Position numbers and translations under genes: made by a program. A DNA stretch of 64,000 bases from Augochlora pura (taxonomy: Eukaryota > Arthropoda > Insecta > Hymenoptera > Halictidae), in contig NC_135774.1 in NCBI RefSeq assembly GCF_028453695.1, positions 15,128,001 through 15,192,000 on the forward strand, read 5' to 3'. This document shows, piece by piece, positions 49,200 to 61,345 of the stretch. The notes beneath the pieces are model-generated. The model saw only the letters and a program-made list of their open reading frames with translations, ran no database searches and was not told the DNA's origin. Numbering within the stretch: position 1 is the stretch's first letter; each line of letters begins with the position of its first letter.

Positions 49200-51020
49200 C
49201 ATCGATCGGTGCGTCGGAGCGTGTCGGATTGAATCGCAAGCGATCCCATGCGACTGGACAGGTAGTATATATGTCGTTAATCGGGCCGAGAGAGTCTTGT
49301 AATTATTAGTCGAGCGAGTAGAGATGAAGAGGACCAAAACCACCATGCCAGACCGCGTAGTCGTTTTCCGCGATATAGGTCGAACATCCGGAGAATTCGG
49401 CCGCGAGATCGTCGAGCGAGGAAACAGCAAACCGGAAGACGGTCCGTGGGACGGTTCTCGCAACGTAGAAACTGTCGAGATTCTGTAACGAACCTGGTCG
49501 ATCCGATATCGATCTGGTCGATTCGATATCGACCCGGTCGATTCCAGAGCAAGAACCGTCCTTCGGACCGGATAGTGTGCAGATAGACGTGCAATAGGCT
49601 GCAGCCGCGCGGCGCACACGTCGAGATCGCGCTCGGCGTTTACGCGATCCGTCTCGTAGCGAAGCAGCGTGCAGTGCGAAAGGATTGCGGTCGTGCCACG
49701 GTAGAGACCGGCAGTCGCCGTCGTATCACACCGAGTCGCGACGATTGCACGAGGACGATCGAGCGCGTCCTGATGCGGCGACCGAGAGACGCGCGCGTAT
49801 ACGTTCATGCACCGCGTAAGAAGGATCGCGGCGTCCCGGATCGAAGAAGCCGCGGCTGACAAGCGACGATACACATGAGCATGCACACAACATCGAACAT
49901 CGAGAAGCGAAAACGACAGAGAGAACCGAGAAACGTGAAACGAGGAAGAACATATAAATATATTTATATATATATATAACCAGTGGAAGAAAGCGTGGGT
50001 GGACGGCGGGCGAGAGGATCGTGCGTGCTGCCAAAACGAAACTGATCTGGAAACGAAAAAAAGAAACAGAAAAGAAACGGAAAAGAGTCAAGTGAGCTAT
50101 GTGTGTTAGTGGAAAGGGGGGGAGGAAGGAGGGGGACACCGAAGCGTGTGAGAATCGTTTGCGGAGTCGATCGGCCGCGATCGAGACCGTTCTGTGCGGC
50201 GATCGACACCGTCGACGGTGGTCGGCGAGGATCGCCGCGGAGGATGTCTCGGGGATACGGCGATTCCACGGGGTCCCGTGTCCGCCGACGAGGGGAGTAG
50301 GAGTGGCATAACGGAGCCGCGAGTACCGGAAGAGCTCGGATCGGCGACCGTACGGTACCGGCTGCGAGCGAAGGACGACCGGAGGAGAGGAGGGAAAAGC
50401 GGTTCCGCGGGTGGAGAGCACGGTGGAATGAACTTGAGAACGGTGGAACGAAAGCTCCGTGTGCCGCGAGTGGCCCAACGGTGGAAGAAGAAGAAGAAGA
50501 AGAAGACGTGTAAGAAGAAGAGATATAAGAAGAGGAAGAAGAATAAGTAGAACAAGAAGAAGAAGAGGAGGAGGAGGAGGAGGAGAACCAAGGGTCGTGA
50601 ACACGTGGGAGTCGGCGGGACCGGTTTCTCTGGCATGCACACTCTTCTTGGGGGGAGGAGGAGGAGGAGGAACAGGAACAGGGGGAATACCGGAAAGCGG
50701 AAGAGGGAGGGCACCGTTGACGAGGAAGCCGAGGTCGTTGCGAGGCAACGATTATGCGATCGCGACCTCCGCGGGCGTTCCAACGACGAGTTTTCCCCGC
50801 GATTTGCGGGCCGCGGTTGAAAGGAGCTGGGTGTCAACACAGAGAGAAGAGAGAATATCGATATGTAAATATACGTACAAGTATAGAAGAATGCAGAGAC
50901 ATGTGTGTGCGTGTATGTGTGTATGTGTGTACGTGTACGTATGGAGGGAAGCATCGGTAGTAATTATTATTAGATCGAGAGAAGTAGTGTTAGTATAATC
51001 GCGCGAGAGAATGAAACAGC
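49200..51020. other. Segment with plus-strand purine excess between two Z exons
   Basis: GAGAAG, GGAAGAAG, GAAACG and GGAGGAGG phrases dominate the plus strand, opposite to the flanking DNA, where the plus strand is pyrimidine-rich. It includes (GAA)n then (GAG)n at 50483-50585 and a GTGTGTAT run near 50905-50935. Confidence 0.7.
50483..50585. repeat. (GAA)n and (GAG)n tract on plus
   Basis: GAAGAAGAAG runs, then GAGGAGGAGG, with short interruptions; a purine mirror-like tract in the opposite orientation to the pyrimidine tracts elsewhere in the br half. Confidence 0.93.
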
Positions 51021-51081
51021 CGGTGTGAGAGACGCGTATAGCCGTGTGTACACGGTACTTTCTTGGTCGAATTTGTATTGT

Positions 51082-51087
51082 TTTATT
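51082..51087 (-). terminator. Candidate poly(A) signal AATAAA for the isoform ending at 51190
   Basis: An AATAAA in transcript sense lies about 105 bases past the stop codon. It directly follows a run of about 15 A (plus-strand T run 51088-51104), so it could be part of low-complexity sequence. No strong GU-rich element is obvious after it. Plausible as a proximal poly(A) site, unproven. Confidence 0.3.
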
Positions 51088-51189
51088 CTTTTTTTTTTTT
51101 TTTTCTTTAGAGAGGCGATTGAGTTTTTTTTTTTGAGTTCTGTTCAGAGAAAGGATTTGTTTGCGTGTTGCCCTACCTTATCTAAACCT

Positions 51190-51452
51190 TCAAAAGAACT
51201 TAATGTCAATGTCGCCGGGTCTGCTCTTATGATAGGTATATATATGGGTCATCAGGGAGTTACGGGAGCAGTATATCCGCTCGCAGATGACGCATCTGTA
51301 CTCCTCCTGTCGCACGGCGTGCTTGTCGGCAACGTGGCGTTTCAAGGATGCTTTGCTGCACAGCTCCTTGTTGCACAGCTGGCAGCGGAATAGCTTCTTC
51401 GCTGACTGGGTGTTCAGGGAGTTCAAGGTCAGCCCCGTCATAGAGGTGAGCA
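51190..51452 (-). CDS. br: Broad-Complex-type alternative 3'-terminal exon, paired C2H2 zinc fingers (CQLC/CVIC type)
   Basis: Second alternative zinc-finger exon, read leftwards to a TGA at 51190-51192. It encodes 86 residues after a split codon. Finger 1 has C23, C26, H39 and H44; finger 2 has C53, C56, H69 and H74. The C-x2-C-x12-H-x4-H form and the 30-residue finger spacing match the exon at 48.2 kb. The exons also share SLKRH with a following DKH in finger 1, and NSL before the first His of finger 2. The C-terminus is short (HKSRPGDIDIKFF). The acceptor is TTGTTGTGTTTCAG followed by TGCTC, again phase 1, so a common upstream donor could serve both exons. The N-terminal linker is shorter than its neighbour's and lacks the Pro-rich stretch. 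From memory of the family this resembles the exon often called Z1, but I treat that label as unproven. A (GA)n run in transcript sense lies about 120-165 bp upstream of the acceptor. Confidence 0.9.
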
Positions 51453-51454
51453 CT
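51453..51454 (-). promoter_or_regulatory. Splice acceptor (AG) of the 51.3 kb zinc-finger exon
   Basis: In transcript sense the sequence is TTGTTGTGTTTCAG followed by TGCTCACC. It is phase 1, like the acceptor at 48364-48365, and has a better T-rich tract than that site. Confidence 0.72.
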
Positions 51455-51564
51455 GAAACACAACAATGCACCTCGTGCAGCTGCAACCCCCACACTTCTT
51501 TATACCCTAGCCCTAGTATCAAAGGGTGACGCAAGCGATAAACTCTTTCTTTTTATAATTCGAG

Positions 51565-51570
<6 letters not shown>

Positions 51571-51603
<33 letters not shown>

Positions 51604-51616
51604 TCTTTCTCTCTCA
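51571..51616. repeat. (CT)n tract on plus, upstream of a Z exon
   Basis: About 45 bases of CT. In transcript sense it is a (GA)n purine run 120-165 bases before the splice acceptor of the 51.3 kb exon. Confidence 0.95.
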
Positions 51617-54407
51617 GCATCCACTTCTCACAGTCTCTCCTCGCCTTCCTCTCCCTCCCTTTCGCTCCATCTACGTTCGCAACGTTTGATACACGAAACA
51701 CGCGTGTCAAGACCGATGTATTCAGCGTGGTGTCTACCGCGACGGGGACTCGAGATCGTGAATGTAAAATTAGAAGGCGATTCGACGATGTACCGGGTAT
51801 ATTTATAATACTTCATAGGCCGTCCGTTCAGAGGCGGATTGCGTTCCGATCGTACGCACCCCAGCCGCGAGTTAAACTTTTCTCATTCCGTGTCGCGATA
51901 CCGAAGTTAATCTTTTCCTTCGTATTTAATATTAATAGTTAACAATTGTATATTACTAGCACAGAATTTAAACGTTCGTAACTCCGAGTCCAAATGACCC
52001 TGTTATCCGAGGATTAATCTTTGCAACTCCGATCTCGAGGCTCCTCCGAGAAGCGGACACCCTTAGCCCCGAACACTTCACAGCCTGACCCACGCGCTTC
52101 GTCCGCGAAACGTTGCGAAATCACTGGTCCCGAGTACTCTACAGTCTCTTTGGCTCGCAATCCTCCCGACAAGTCGACACAACAGGTAGCAGGTCCGAAA
52201 GAAGGCATCAGCATCATCATCCCTAGCGACTCCTCTCCCTGCAGAGGGGAAACAACGAACCGCTTGCTCCGGATCCATTTCTTCTCGCAGAGAGACGTTC
52301 GATCGCAGACGTTGCTCCTCGCCCCTGCCCCCCGACCCCCCAACCCCTGGTCCCGCCCATTCGACTCCGTCAAGGGGTTGTTCCGGTCGAGACACGCGGG
52401 CTGCTCTCTCTCTCTCCCCTCGCGCGTTTTTCATCGGTCGCGATCGCGTTTCCCATTCTGCGGAACAAAATCGGCCTCGCGGTTCCGCCGATGCACGCGG
52501 CCGTTCCTTTCTTTTTGTAAACGAGACGAACGTTCGCGGAGAAACAAAACCGGGTGAAAGGATCAACGGCGGAGCGCCGGGCGGGCTCCGTCGCCGCGCG
52601 TTCGATGGCGTGCTCTCGAGACCGGTAAAAAAAAAAACAGAAAAGGGATACGCCGGATAGAAAGAAGGGGGGGGGGTGGCGGGTGGCGGTGGCGAGGGGC
52701 TGTTCGTTCCGGTGGTGTGGTGCGTTTGAAACTCTTCGACGATCTCGGAAGTGTACGCCTGGTCGCCATTCGGGGGAGCGAAGTAAGAACATTCAATGCC
52801 AGTCTTTTCTTCGGACCGCCGTTACCAAAAGGCTGAGAAGGGTTCAAGACGCGCGGCGCGGACCGGGAGAGCTGGTTGTGTTCCGTGAGTCGTGGAACAA
52901 GCGGAGCGCGGTTTTCGCCGCGCGCGTCTCGGCCGCGTCGCGCGGCGTGCCCGCGTGCTCATTGAAATCGTCGCCGTATGCAACCCGGATAAAGAGGGCT
53001 GGCCCGAGAGAAAGGGGCAGAAAAGGAGAAAGGGGTTCGGGGTGGGTGGGGAGGAAGAACGGAGAGAGCGAGCCGCGGACACGGGGGACGAGCCCGGAGC
53101 CCTCAATAAGGAGGCGAGGCGCGGCCCGCGGTTCACTTGTGACGTCCTCGTTAATTTCACAATTAATTGAAAACTCGGCGCTCCGGACGCCGCCGCTTCT
53201 CTCCACCGCGCGCGCGTTTCTCCATCGGCCACGCACGCGGCCTCGTAATCGAACGCGAATGGAGTCCCACCGGGCTCCCCCATTCGGCCGGAAGAAAAAG
53301 CTTTTTATCCAATTTCTCGTGCTGCCCCCGTGTCTCGTTAAACCGCCGCCGAAAGGAACCGGGGTTGAAAGCGGCCAGCCTCCTCGCTGATGAGCAAGAC
53401 CCGATCCGCAGATCGTTTCGACTCGTCTATACGTTTTTCCTTGCACGCACACAGCCACACTGCCGCGGATGTTTTCCCACTCTTTCCAGCACTCGCGCAG
53501 CAAAACACTCGCGCTGATAAAGGGAGACCCCGCTCGACGCGATCCGAGTGGTGCACCGGGGGGGCAGGGCGGGTGGTTGGTTGGAATACGGGACAATACG
53601 GGCGTAGGGGAGGGGGGAGAGCGCAGAGCAACGTCGGACTCTTTTCTCTCTTCGCTTCACCGTCGGGACGGCCGACGGACGGTGACGAGTGGGGCGGGGC
53701 GGAATATATATTGTACGAAATCAAAATAATAGCGAACCGAGATAAATCAACGGTAAAATCAAACGTATGTAATATAATGTAGAAGAGAAATAAAGGAGAC
53801 GACGAGAAGGAAACACTGAGCATTCTGGGTGACACTTAAAGCATGCAGATTCGAGGTGAACGTAGTAGTAATTATGCGTGTGAGCCTGGCGAGCGGCGTG
53901 GCGGCTTAATCGTTCTCTCTTTTTCTTTTTTTTTTTTTTTTTTTGTTTTTTTTTTTTGTTCGTTTTATACTTTGTAATTTTTTTTTTTATTATTATTTTT
54001 TGCCCGGCGCGTTTTCGAAAGATCGTCCCGCGCCATCCACGTACATGGCCGTCGAGAGGATCCCGTGTGGTACCATCGGTGTTCACCTCACCGTGTCTCC
54101 TTCGTGCGGGCGAAAAATGCGTTCTCCCCCGCCGGGAGGAAACGTCCTCCCAAAACAATCTCTGGACGACCACCTCCCGTCCGTTCACTCCAGTGGTTGA
54201 AACGTTCTTACTTCGGCCTCCGTGCGACCTGGCTCGCTCGCGAGAAGCGGCGAATCGGTAACCGTATCCGCTGCGATTTTATTGAATGATCGCCCGACCA
54301 CGGGCGAGCCGTGTGTCAACGGGTGTCATCGATCGGATCGTCGTGCAACTTACCTTCCAGCTGAAAGAAACAAGCGTCACGCGACCTGTGCAAACCGACT
54401 CTGCCCT

Positions 54408-54494
54408 CTCTCTCTCTCTCTGTCTCTGTCTCTCTCTTTTTTTCTTTCTTTCCCTTTCTCTTTCTCTTTCCCTCTTTCTCTCTCTCTTGGGGCC
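54408..54494. repeat. (CT)n/(CTTT)n tract on plus
   Basis: CTCTCTGTCTC and TTTCTCTTT runs over about 85 bases. Confidence 0.94.
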
Positions 54495-54826
54495 GACGAG
54501 CACTTCTGCGCGCAGAATGTCACGAAACGAACGGAAAGGCTTAACTGAAAGAACGAAACAAGGTGACGAACGTTCCGATCTCTTCGCAAACCGTGCGAGC
54601 ATCTTCAGATCGCTCGCGAGAGCTTCGAGACGGCGGTTCGGTTAATCGAGGTTTGTGCCTCGTTAAAAAAAATGGGTTGGTTTTTCTTTCCGAGGCGGCG
54701 GCTCTGTCCGCTTAAGGCTTCTCGAGGATGTGATAGGTTTTCGACTCGCACGTCCGACGAAAATAAAAGAATGCGATAGCGAGTTATTAAACCAAATAGT
54801 ACATTTTTTTTTATCGTCGTATTATA

Positions 54827-55038
54827 CACATATATATATACACATAAATATGTATCTATGTATACATATATATATCTATGTATATATATACATATATATA
54901 TTCTTTATATTTATATATATATATATATAAAAATGGGGTGAAAATATATTAAGATGCATTTGACATTGCTTAAAAATAAAAATAATAACTATATAATCGT
55001 AATAATATTAATAGTAATAATAATAATAATAATAATAG
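54827..55038. repeat. TA/TATG repeats followed by AAT repeats
   Basis: TATATATAC and TATCTATG units at 54827-54932, then AATAATAAT at 54973-55038. Confidence 0.92.
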
Positions 55039-55346
55039 TCGTCAATAAATATATATTATAACCAGAACACCTTGGCAGATAACAAATAATAAGTAAGCAC
55101 GGTAACGCTCGACATACTCGCTCGAATAAGCTTGAAAAAAGAAACGAATATTTTTGTACCCGGCACGCGGCCGTTTGTGTTTTAATCGACACGAAAAGAA
55201 ATGAATTCAGACTTTTCTCCATTGTTTTGCCGTTTGTCTCGGACACGTATCGAGATGTCTCTTAGCCCATGGCACCGGTTTTCTTTTCGTTTATTTCTCA
55301 ATACAATTTTTACATATCTGACGAATTTCGAATAAGCTCGTTTTGC

Positions 55347-55488
55347 TCTCTCTCTCTCTTTCTTTCTTTCTCTCTCTCTCTCTCTCTCTTCCTTCCTTTC
55401 TCTCGCTCGCTCTCACTGCTTTGCTTAATATTTTGTTCTTCTCGTTCTCTCTCGCTCTCATTCTCTTTCTCTCCCTCTCTTTTTCTCA

Positions 55489-55522
<34 letters not shown>

Positions 55523-55525
55523 TGC
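55347..55525. repeat. (CT)n tracts on plus
   Basis: Three CT-rich blocks in 180 bases with CTTT and GCTC interruptions. Confidence 0.94.
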
Positions 55526-55776
55526 TATCTCCTCCTTTCCCCCAACTCGGAATCACAAAATAATTCTATTCATCGGTATCGCGATGTCGTTTTGTTTTCT
55601 TTTCTCGCACAGGTAAATGGAATCGATTAAAAATCGTCGATGGTGGTATGTCTGCTCAGTATCCGTGGGTGATCGCTAATTTTAACTCTATATCGTACGG
55701 GGTTTTAATTAAAACGGAATTACGGTTTACAATATTTAAGATAGCTGTTTCCTCCCCGCCAGCGCTTGTAAATAGC

Positions 55777-55807
<31 letters not shown>

Positions 55808-56540
55808 GTGTGTGTTTTTTCGCTCACTTTCACGCGCGGTTAAAACGAACGGTTAAAACGAAGGAAACGTATGAGAAAAACTCGGGCGATAATAGAGCAC
55901 AGCGACGTGCGCGATGATATCCCTATCGTCCCTAGTCGCGTAAGCCTACGGATTAATAATTACGGGAAAGAAAAATTAATTGGACGCGAAGAGACGAATC
56001 TCGTCGTCCGTCTGTCCGGCATATGTGCGTGTCCATCTTTTTTTTCTGTCTTTCTATCTTTCTCCCTATTTTCATCTCTCCCTCTCTCTCCCTATCTTTC
56101 TCCCTCCATTTATCTTTCCCACTTGCGAGTGTATCTGTGTATGGTACGTAACTATGGATTATACCTCTTAGCCCCTGACCGTAGAAAAAAAATTAAACAG
56201 TATCGTATTTGTACGTGTGTGTGCGTGTTACGTGTGTGCGCTAAAAGCCTATCGCTGTGTGTAGTGAACGAAATTACAAGAAAGTAAAATCGAAAAGAAA
56301 CGATTTAAGAAAAGAACAAGGAAACCAAATAAACGAGAAGCAAACGAAGAAAACGTGGACAACGTGTCGGATATATATATATATGTATATAGCATACTTA
56401 AGAACAATAATCGAAGAACAAGAAAAGCGACGGGAAAAAGAACACGTGCGCTCTACCAACGAAACGAAATAGTCCTGATCCTGCACCGACGAAACACTTT
56501 ACACACGTTCGTCGTCAAGATTCCAGTTTTCCTCCTTACT

Positions 56541-56622
56541 TCTCCCTCTCTTTCTCTCTCTCTCTCTCGCTCTATCACACTCTCGATCTCTATCTCTCCT
56601 CTCTCTCTCTCTCTCTCTAACA
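56541..56622. repeat. (CT)n tracts on plus
   Basis: CTCTCTTT and CTCTCTCG blocks. Confidence 0.94.
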
Positions 56623-57325
56623 ATCTTCGTATCTGTTAAGTCCCCCCCAACCCCATTGTTTCTCGGGCGAATCGAAGCCCAGCGGTGCCCTGCCAATTTC
56701 GTCGCTTGTCAGCGTGAAATGCATTCCCTCCAACCGTGTTTACGAAACTTAGAAATTAGTTTAGTTTTAAAATCGCGCGTCGTTTGGTAACATCAGTCCA
56801 ATGAAAGCAAGGTTCGAAGATCAGTCCAATGGTGAATAATAGTCGACTCTGATTAGAACGACGAAACAAAAATAAAAGAACAAACGAAAAGCAATAAAGG
56901 AAAGAAAACGTATGGTAGAACGAAAAATAAAAAAAAAAAAAATAATAAAAAAAGACATACATAGAAGAGGAAACAAAAAGAATAGAATTAATCAGTCCAA
57001 TTCAGTCTGACGGCGAACGGTGTCGCGGATGGCGGCGGGCTAACTAATTAATTGCAATCAGGTACGCGTCTCGAGCCCTTCGTTTCGCTACTTTATTTTT
57101 TTTCCCTCCTCCCCCACCCCCCTAGGTTTCGACAGTCGACCGAACACCACCCCCACCATCGACCCCCGTGAACACTGCGCGCTGCCATCCGCAACCGACA
57201 CCAAAAGCTCGCGCAAAAAATTCAACGATTCAGTCTTTCGGAAAAATTGTTCGAAGCCGGCCTTCGAACGGATTTTCGTATTTTGCACTGGCCAATCGTT
57301 AAGATCGGTAAAGGAAGCACCGTCA

Positions 57326-57455
57326 CTCTCTTTCTCCCTCTCTTTCTCTCGCTCTTTATCTTTAAATCTTTTTCTCTCTCTCTCTCTCTCTCACTTTCGT
57401 TCTCCTATCTACCACTCGATCTCTCGCTCTCCTTTCTCTCCTCTTTCTCCCTCTC
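57326..57455. repeat. (CT)n tracts on plus
   Basis: CT-rich blocks with a pure run near 57373-57392. Confidence 0.93.
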
Positions 57456-58457
57456 CTTGCCCGCGATTTTGCGTTGTCTCGCGAGGCCAACATAGAGAGC
57501 GCGAACTCTCCGAGAACGGTGCAATTTTTGTCCCGGCATCGTTCCCGCAAAAAATATCGCGACCATCTTCGTCTGGTTGGGCGAGCGTGCGTGAAACGTC
57601 CGCGTTGATCGCAGCGCGTGATATTTCGTCGACACCTTAGCCTAACCGGAAGTGCGAACGCGGTCCTCGGAGACCGATGTGAAAGCTTGGAAAATTATAG
57701 AGTTGTCTCACGAGTCTTTTCTCAGCTCGATCGGCGATCCGATTCGATTAACAATCGAATCGCGAACGGACGTTTCGCGCACCGCGAGCCCAACTCATCT
57801 AGGGTACAACGTAAGGCGAAATTAAAAAGAAGATTAACGAACGAAGTTAGAACAAACAAAAAAAAAAAAAAGAAAAAGGATACTCGAATATAAACCTCTA
57901 CTAATATATAATTTGCAGTTAAATATTTCATTCAATTTATATTAATTTCATTAATAATTTATTATTCTCGTAATATAGCGCCGACCGCGGTCCGGAAGGC
58001 GAATATATATTCCGCAATATTTGGCCATTTTTACAGTAGTCACAAATCAATTTCTTTGAATAAGTCTACTAGTTTAAATATTATCAATATCAGTTCTTTC
58101 TCCAGTCCCTGACTACTATAAAACTGTGTTTCGTTACTCTCTCCGGCATTCTATCTGTCTCTCTCTCTCTCCCGGCGAACGCACACGCTCGCACGCTGTC
58201 ATTCTCTCGCACGCACGCATACGTTCTCTCTTTCGTTCGCACGTAATTTAAAGCTTCGTTCCTCTTCGTTTCTTCTTCACCGGCCGAACAAAGAAACGCT
58301 ACGATCTCGTCCCGCGAACCCCACCACGGCTCGCCTATTTAGTCGCGTTAATAAACGCGCTCGGCGTCGAGCACAGTTTTTTTTTTTATTATCGCGCGCC
58401 AAAAGAAAATCTGCTAAACGATCTCTTTCTCGCTGCCAAGTATACGCACTCGCTCGC

Positions 58458-58520
58458 GCATTCTCTCTCTTTCTTTCTTTCTTTCTATCTCTCTCTCTCT
58501 CTCGCTCTATCTCTCTTTCT
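58458..58520. repeat. (CT)n/(CTTT)n tract on plus
   Basis: CTCTCTTTCTTTCTTT followed by CTCTCTCTCT. Confidence 0.94.
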
Positions 58521-59221
58521 GATAGTCCGTGTCGATCGAATTTCTACGAATTTCTACGGGACAAGCTCGAGTCAGAGATCGCTCGAGCCCAACGAAAGGA
58601 GAAACAACCGATTCCCGCGGTGAAGTTCGAACGTATGAGGTGCGAGCGACGCGGACCCACTTGAACCGAATACAACCTAATTTGTAAATTATCATAGCCT
58701 ATCTAAACGATGTACAAAGTGTGTGTCTCTCTCCCTCGCGTGTCACAAAACGTGGACGCCGATAAAACGTATCCGGTCATCGGCGCATACGAAACGGCCA
58801 ACAAAATATATATAAAAAAAAAAAGAAGAACCGGAAAAGAGAACTGCAGCGCGCGGCGCGGCGCGGCCGGCTTCGATGGACCGCGAGAGAACGTCATTGC
58901 ACAATAAATAAAACGACCGTGCCGAAAATTGCACCAATTAAAACATCGAATACCGTGACCCGTCGCTTGTTCGGTTTGATTCGGTCCGGGTTGGCGCGCG
59001 GGGCGGTTCGCGCAATTATTTTTCGGACGGGGCGCGCTAGCACGAAAGAGAATTCGGAAAGCGTCCTCTTTGTATAATTTCACCTCTCGTCGCACGGCAA
59101 ATATTTGATTCGATCGGGAATAAAATAGAAAGCGGAAGACAGCGTTCGTTCCGGGGCCGCTCTCTCGAAACAGCAATTTCGTATGCGCCGGCCAAATATT
59201 TTCTATATCGAGGCTGCTGCT

Positions 59222-59269
59222 TGTCTCTCTATATGTCTTTCTCTCTCCCTCTTCCCCTCTCTTTTTCTC

Positions 59270-59307
<38 letters not shown>

Positions 59308-59342
59308 GCTCTCTCTCTCTCTCTCGCTCTCTCTCTCTCTCA
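59222..59342. repeat. (CT)n tract on plus, 120 bases
   Basis: The longest near-pure pyrimidine tract in the window, followed by GTGTACAC-type sequence. Confidence 0.96.
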
Positions 59343-60829
59343 ATTCTGTGTACACACGTATTGTGTACAAGTGTCTGTATCTGTATGAACGGGGTCTGTC
59401 TGCCTGGCTGAGTTCACCGTTTGTACAATGGATGCGCGGTGTACGGGTTCCCGGGTACACGCTGCAAAATATATATCGTGTGTGTATGTGTGCCTGTGTC
59501 GCGTGTCTGTATGTCCTCCGTGTGTGCTCCGCGAATTACTTTGCGATCAATCTTCTACGAATGTCGACGCACGACGGGACCTAGTCTGTCTATATGTTTA
59601 TCGTTCGGGGAGTTTCGAAGCCTTCCTGACGGCGAGCTGATACGTTCTAGACGACCGCGTCGTACACACTACGAGATAACGATACAGCGATGTCAGTAAA
59701 CCCGGCGAGGCCGTTGATAAAGGTTTGGGTCCGGCGGTCGGCAAACATTGCGATCGCCCGGGGGGGGGGGAAAGAGAGGCGGGGAACGGTGGCGTAATCG
59801 AAAGAACGGCCCGCCGAAAATTTGGCGAATTTTATTGGAGCGATCCTCTGGATCCTCGGCTATGATGCAATATGGTATTCGTTGCAAGAAACTTATGGCC
59901 TGGCAGGATCGCTGTAGATTACGGTATAGCGTCGGGCGATTAGAGGACGTCTGGAGATATTGGGTTCGCCTTTGATAAAGAACGCGAGAGAGAAAACGGA
60001 GACGCGGACGCGAGGCGTTGCGTGATCGTCCGACGACCCGCGACCATCAGGAAGTCCTCGACCGGTTGCTTATCAAAGTTCTACTAAAATATAGGTATAT
60101 GCTATGTAAGTCGGTTATATGTATGTAATATGTATATGGCTATTATCGTTTAGTTTAATATAAGTAAACCTGTGTCGGTGTGTCGGTGGACCGTGTTTCT
60201 CCTCTGCGGATCGGCCGAGCCGTCAGAAAACCGCGGCGCGGTTTCCGCCGCGTCTCGAACGGACTTCCCGTGAAACGGATGTCGTCACCGCGGCCTGTCG
60301 TCCCCACTTCGCCGCGTCGCCGGCGTCGTCGTCGTCGTCGTAGTCGCGATTACGGGGCCGGCAAGAGGAAAAAGAAAAGGAAAGACGAGAAAGCCGGAGC
60401 AAGAAAGCGGAGACGCGGCGCGGTTAGGCGCGAATAACCGGCGAAGAATGGAGCGCTGTGCGCGCACGCGCCTATGCAAATGAATGCGTCAAGGCCGCGA
60501 GGAGGATCGGACGAGCGTCTTCCTTTTCAGCTTTCCTCCCCGGCTGAGGCGGTGGACGCCCCCGCGCATTGTGGAAGGCCGGGCTTTCGAGAAACGACGA
60601 CTACGACGAGGACGACGACGGCGACGGTGAACGAGAAGAGGAACAGCCTGGCGACGACAGATGTGCGGGAACCGAAAAAAGAAGCAGCGAAAAGGGTAAC
60701 CGAATCGAGGAGGTATACACGCGCAACTGTGTTAGGTCGATAGTTTGTCCTGCGTGGAAAAGAGTTGTATCGTCGTGATGCGCATCGCGGAAGATGCATG
60801 CGACTGCAACCGAATCATCGAAACACGCG

Positions 60830-60854
60830 TCTCTCTCTCACTCATTCTCTCTCT

Positions 60855-60903
<49 letters not shown>

Positions 60904-60904
60904 G
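60830..60904. repeat. (CT)n tract on plus
   Basis: CTCTCTCA and CTCTCTCC runs merging into about 35 bases of pure CT. Confidence 0.95.
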
Positions 60905-61274
60905 TGGAGAATCGTTCCTCGTGCACAAGAATCGATCGTGGCAATGAACGTATAGTAGCAGTGATAATAAAAAATAGAACAAAGTAGAGGAGTAGTGTGA
61001 TAATAGTCGTAATAAAAAAAAGGGTAGTAATCATAGTAATAATCATAAACATAAAAATAAGGTACTTTACGTAAAGCCCGGTATATACCATTGAAAAATG
61101 AATATGTGTCTGTGTGCAAGGTACCCCCGCTAAAGCATTTAATATGGAATGAATATATTAAGATAAAATATATACGTATATATTATATTATATTATATCA
61201 ATGTACGTCCTTTCTCACGGTCCGTCGCGAAACGATAACGGAGTCTCGGAGGGATCGATCAGGACAGCCCCCGC

Positions 61275-61345
61275 GTCCTCTCTCACTCTCTTTCTCTCTC
61301 TCCTCTCTCTCTCTCTCTCTCCCTATTTCTTTTTCTCTCTAACCT
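61275..61345. repeat. (CT)n tract on plus
   Basis: CT runs with CC and TTT interruptions; a shorter CT run follows at 61475-61491. Confidence 0.94.

Larger units (their letters stand above)
48366..51189 (-). other. Spacer between two Z exons: 3' UTR of one isoform, intron of the other
   Basis: This 2.8 kb must act as 3' UTR for the isoform ending at 51190 and as intron for the one using the acceptor at 48364. Near 48.65-48.9 kb it is AT-rich and featureless. From 49.2 to 51.0 kb it is GC-rich with plus-strand purine excess, including (GAA)n/(GAG)n at 50483-50585. Long open frames on both strands here (up to 340 codons, minus strand) consist of low-complexity P/L/S or R/K runs and are not believed. 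Confidence 0.6.

Noticed and set aside
49068..50954. Minus-strand frames of 272, 340 and 282 codons between two Z exons
   Set aside because: They consist of Leu/Pro/Phe/Ser runs from GAA/GAG repeats and GC-rich DNA, overlap each other in different frames, and lie in what must be 3' UTR or intron of br.
48047..51452. Assignment of the zinc-finger exons to fruitless, abrupt or lola
   Set aside because: These relatives also have BTB-C2H2 architecture, but repeated alternative paired-finger exons with 30-residue spacing and the SLKRH/NSL signatures fit Broad best. Not excluded without a database search.
52683..53596. Overlapping 235- and 250-codon frames on opposite strands
   Set aside because: Both are Arg/Pro/Ser-rich translations of the same CpG-rich DNA, with no domain and no reason to prefer either strand.
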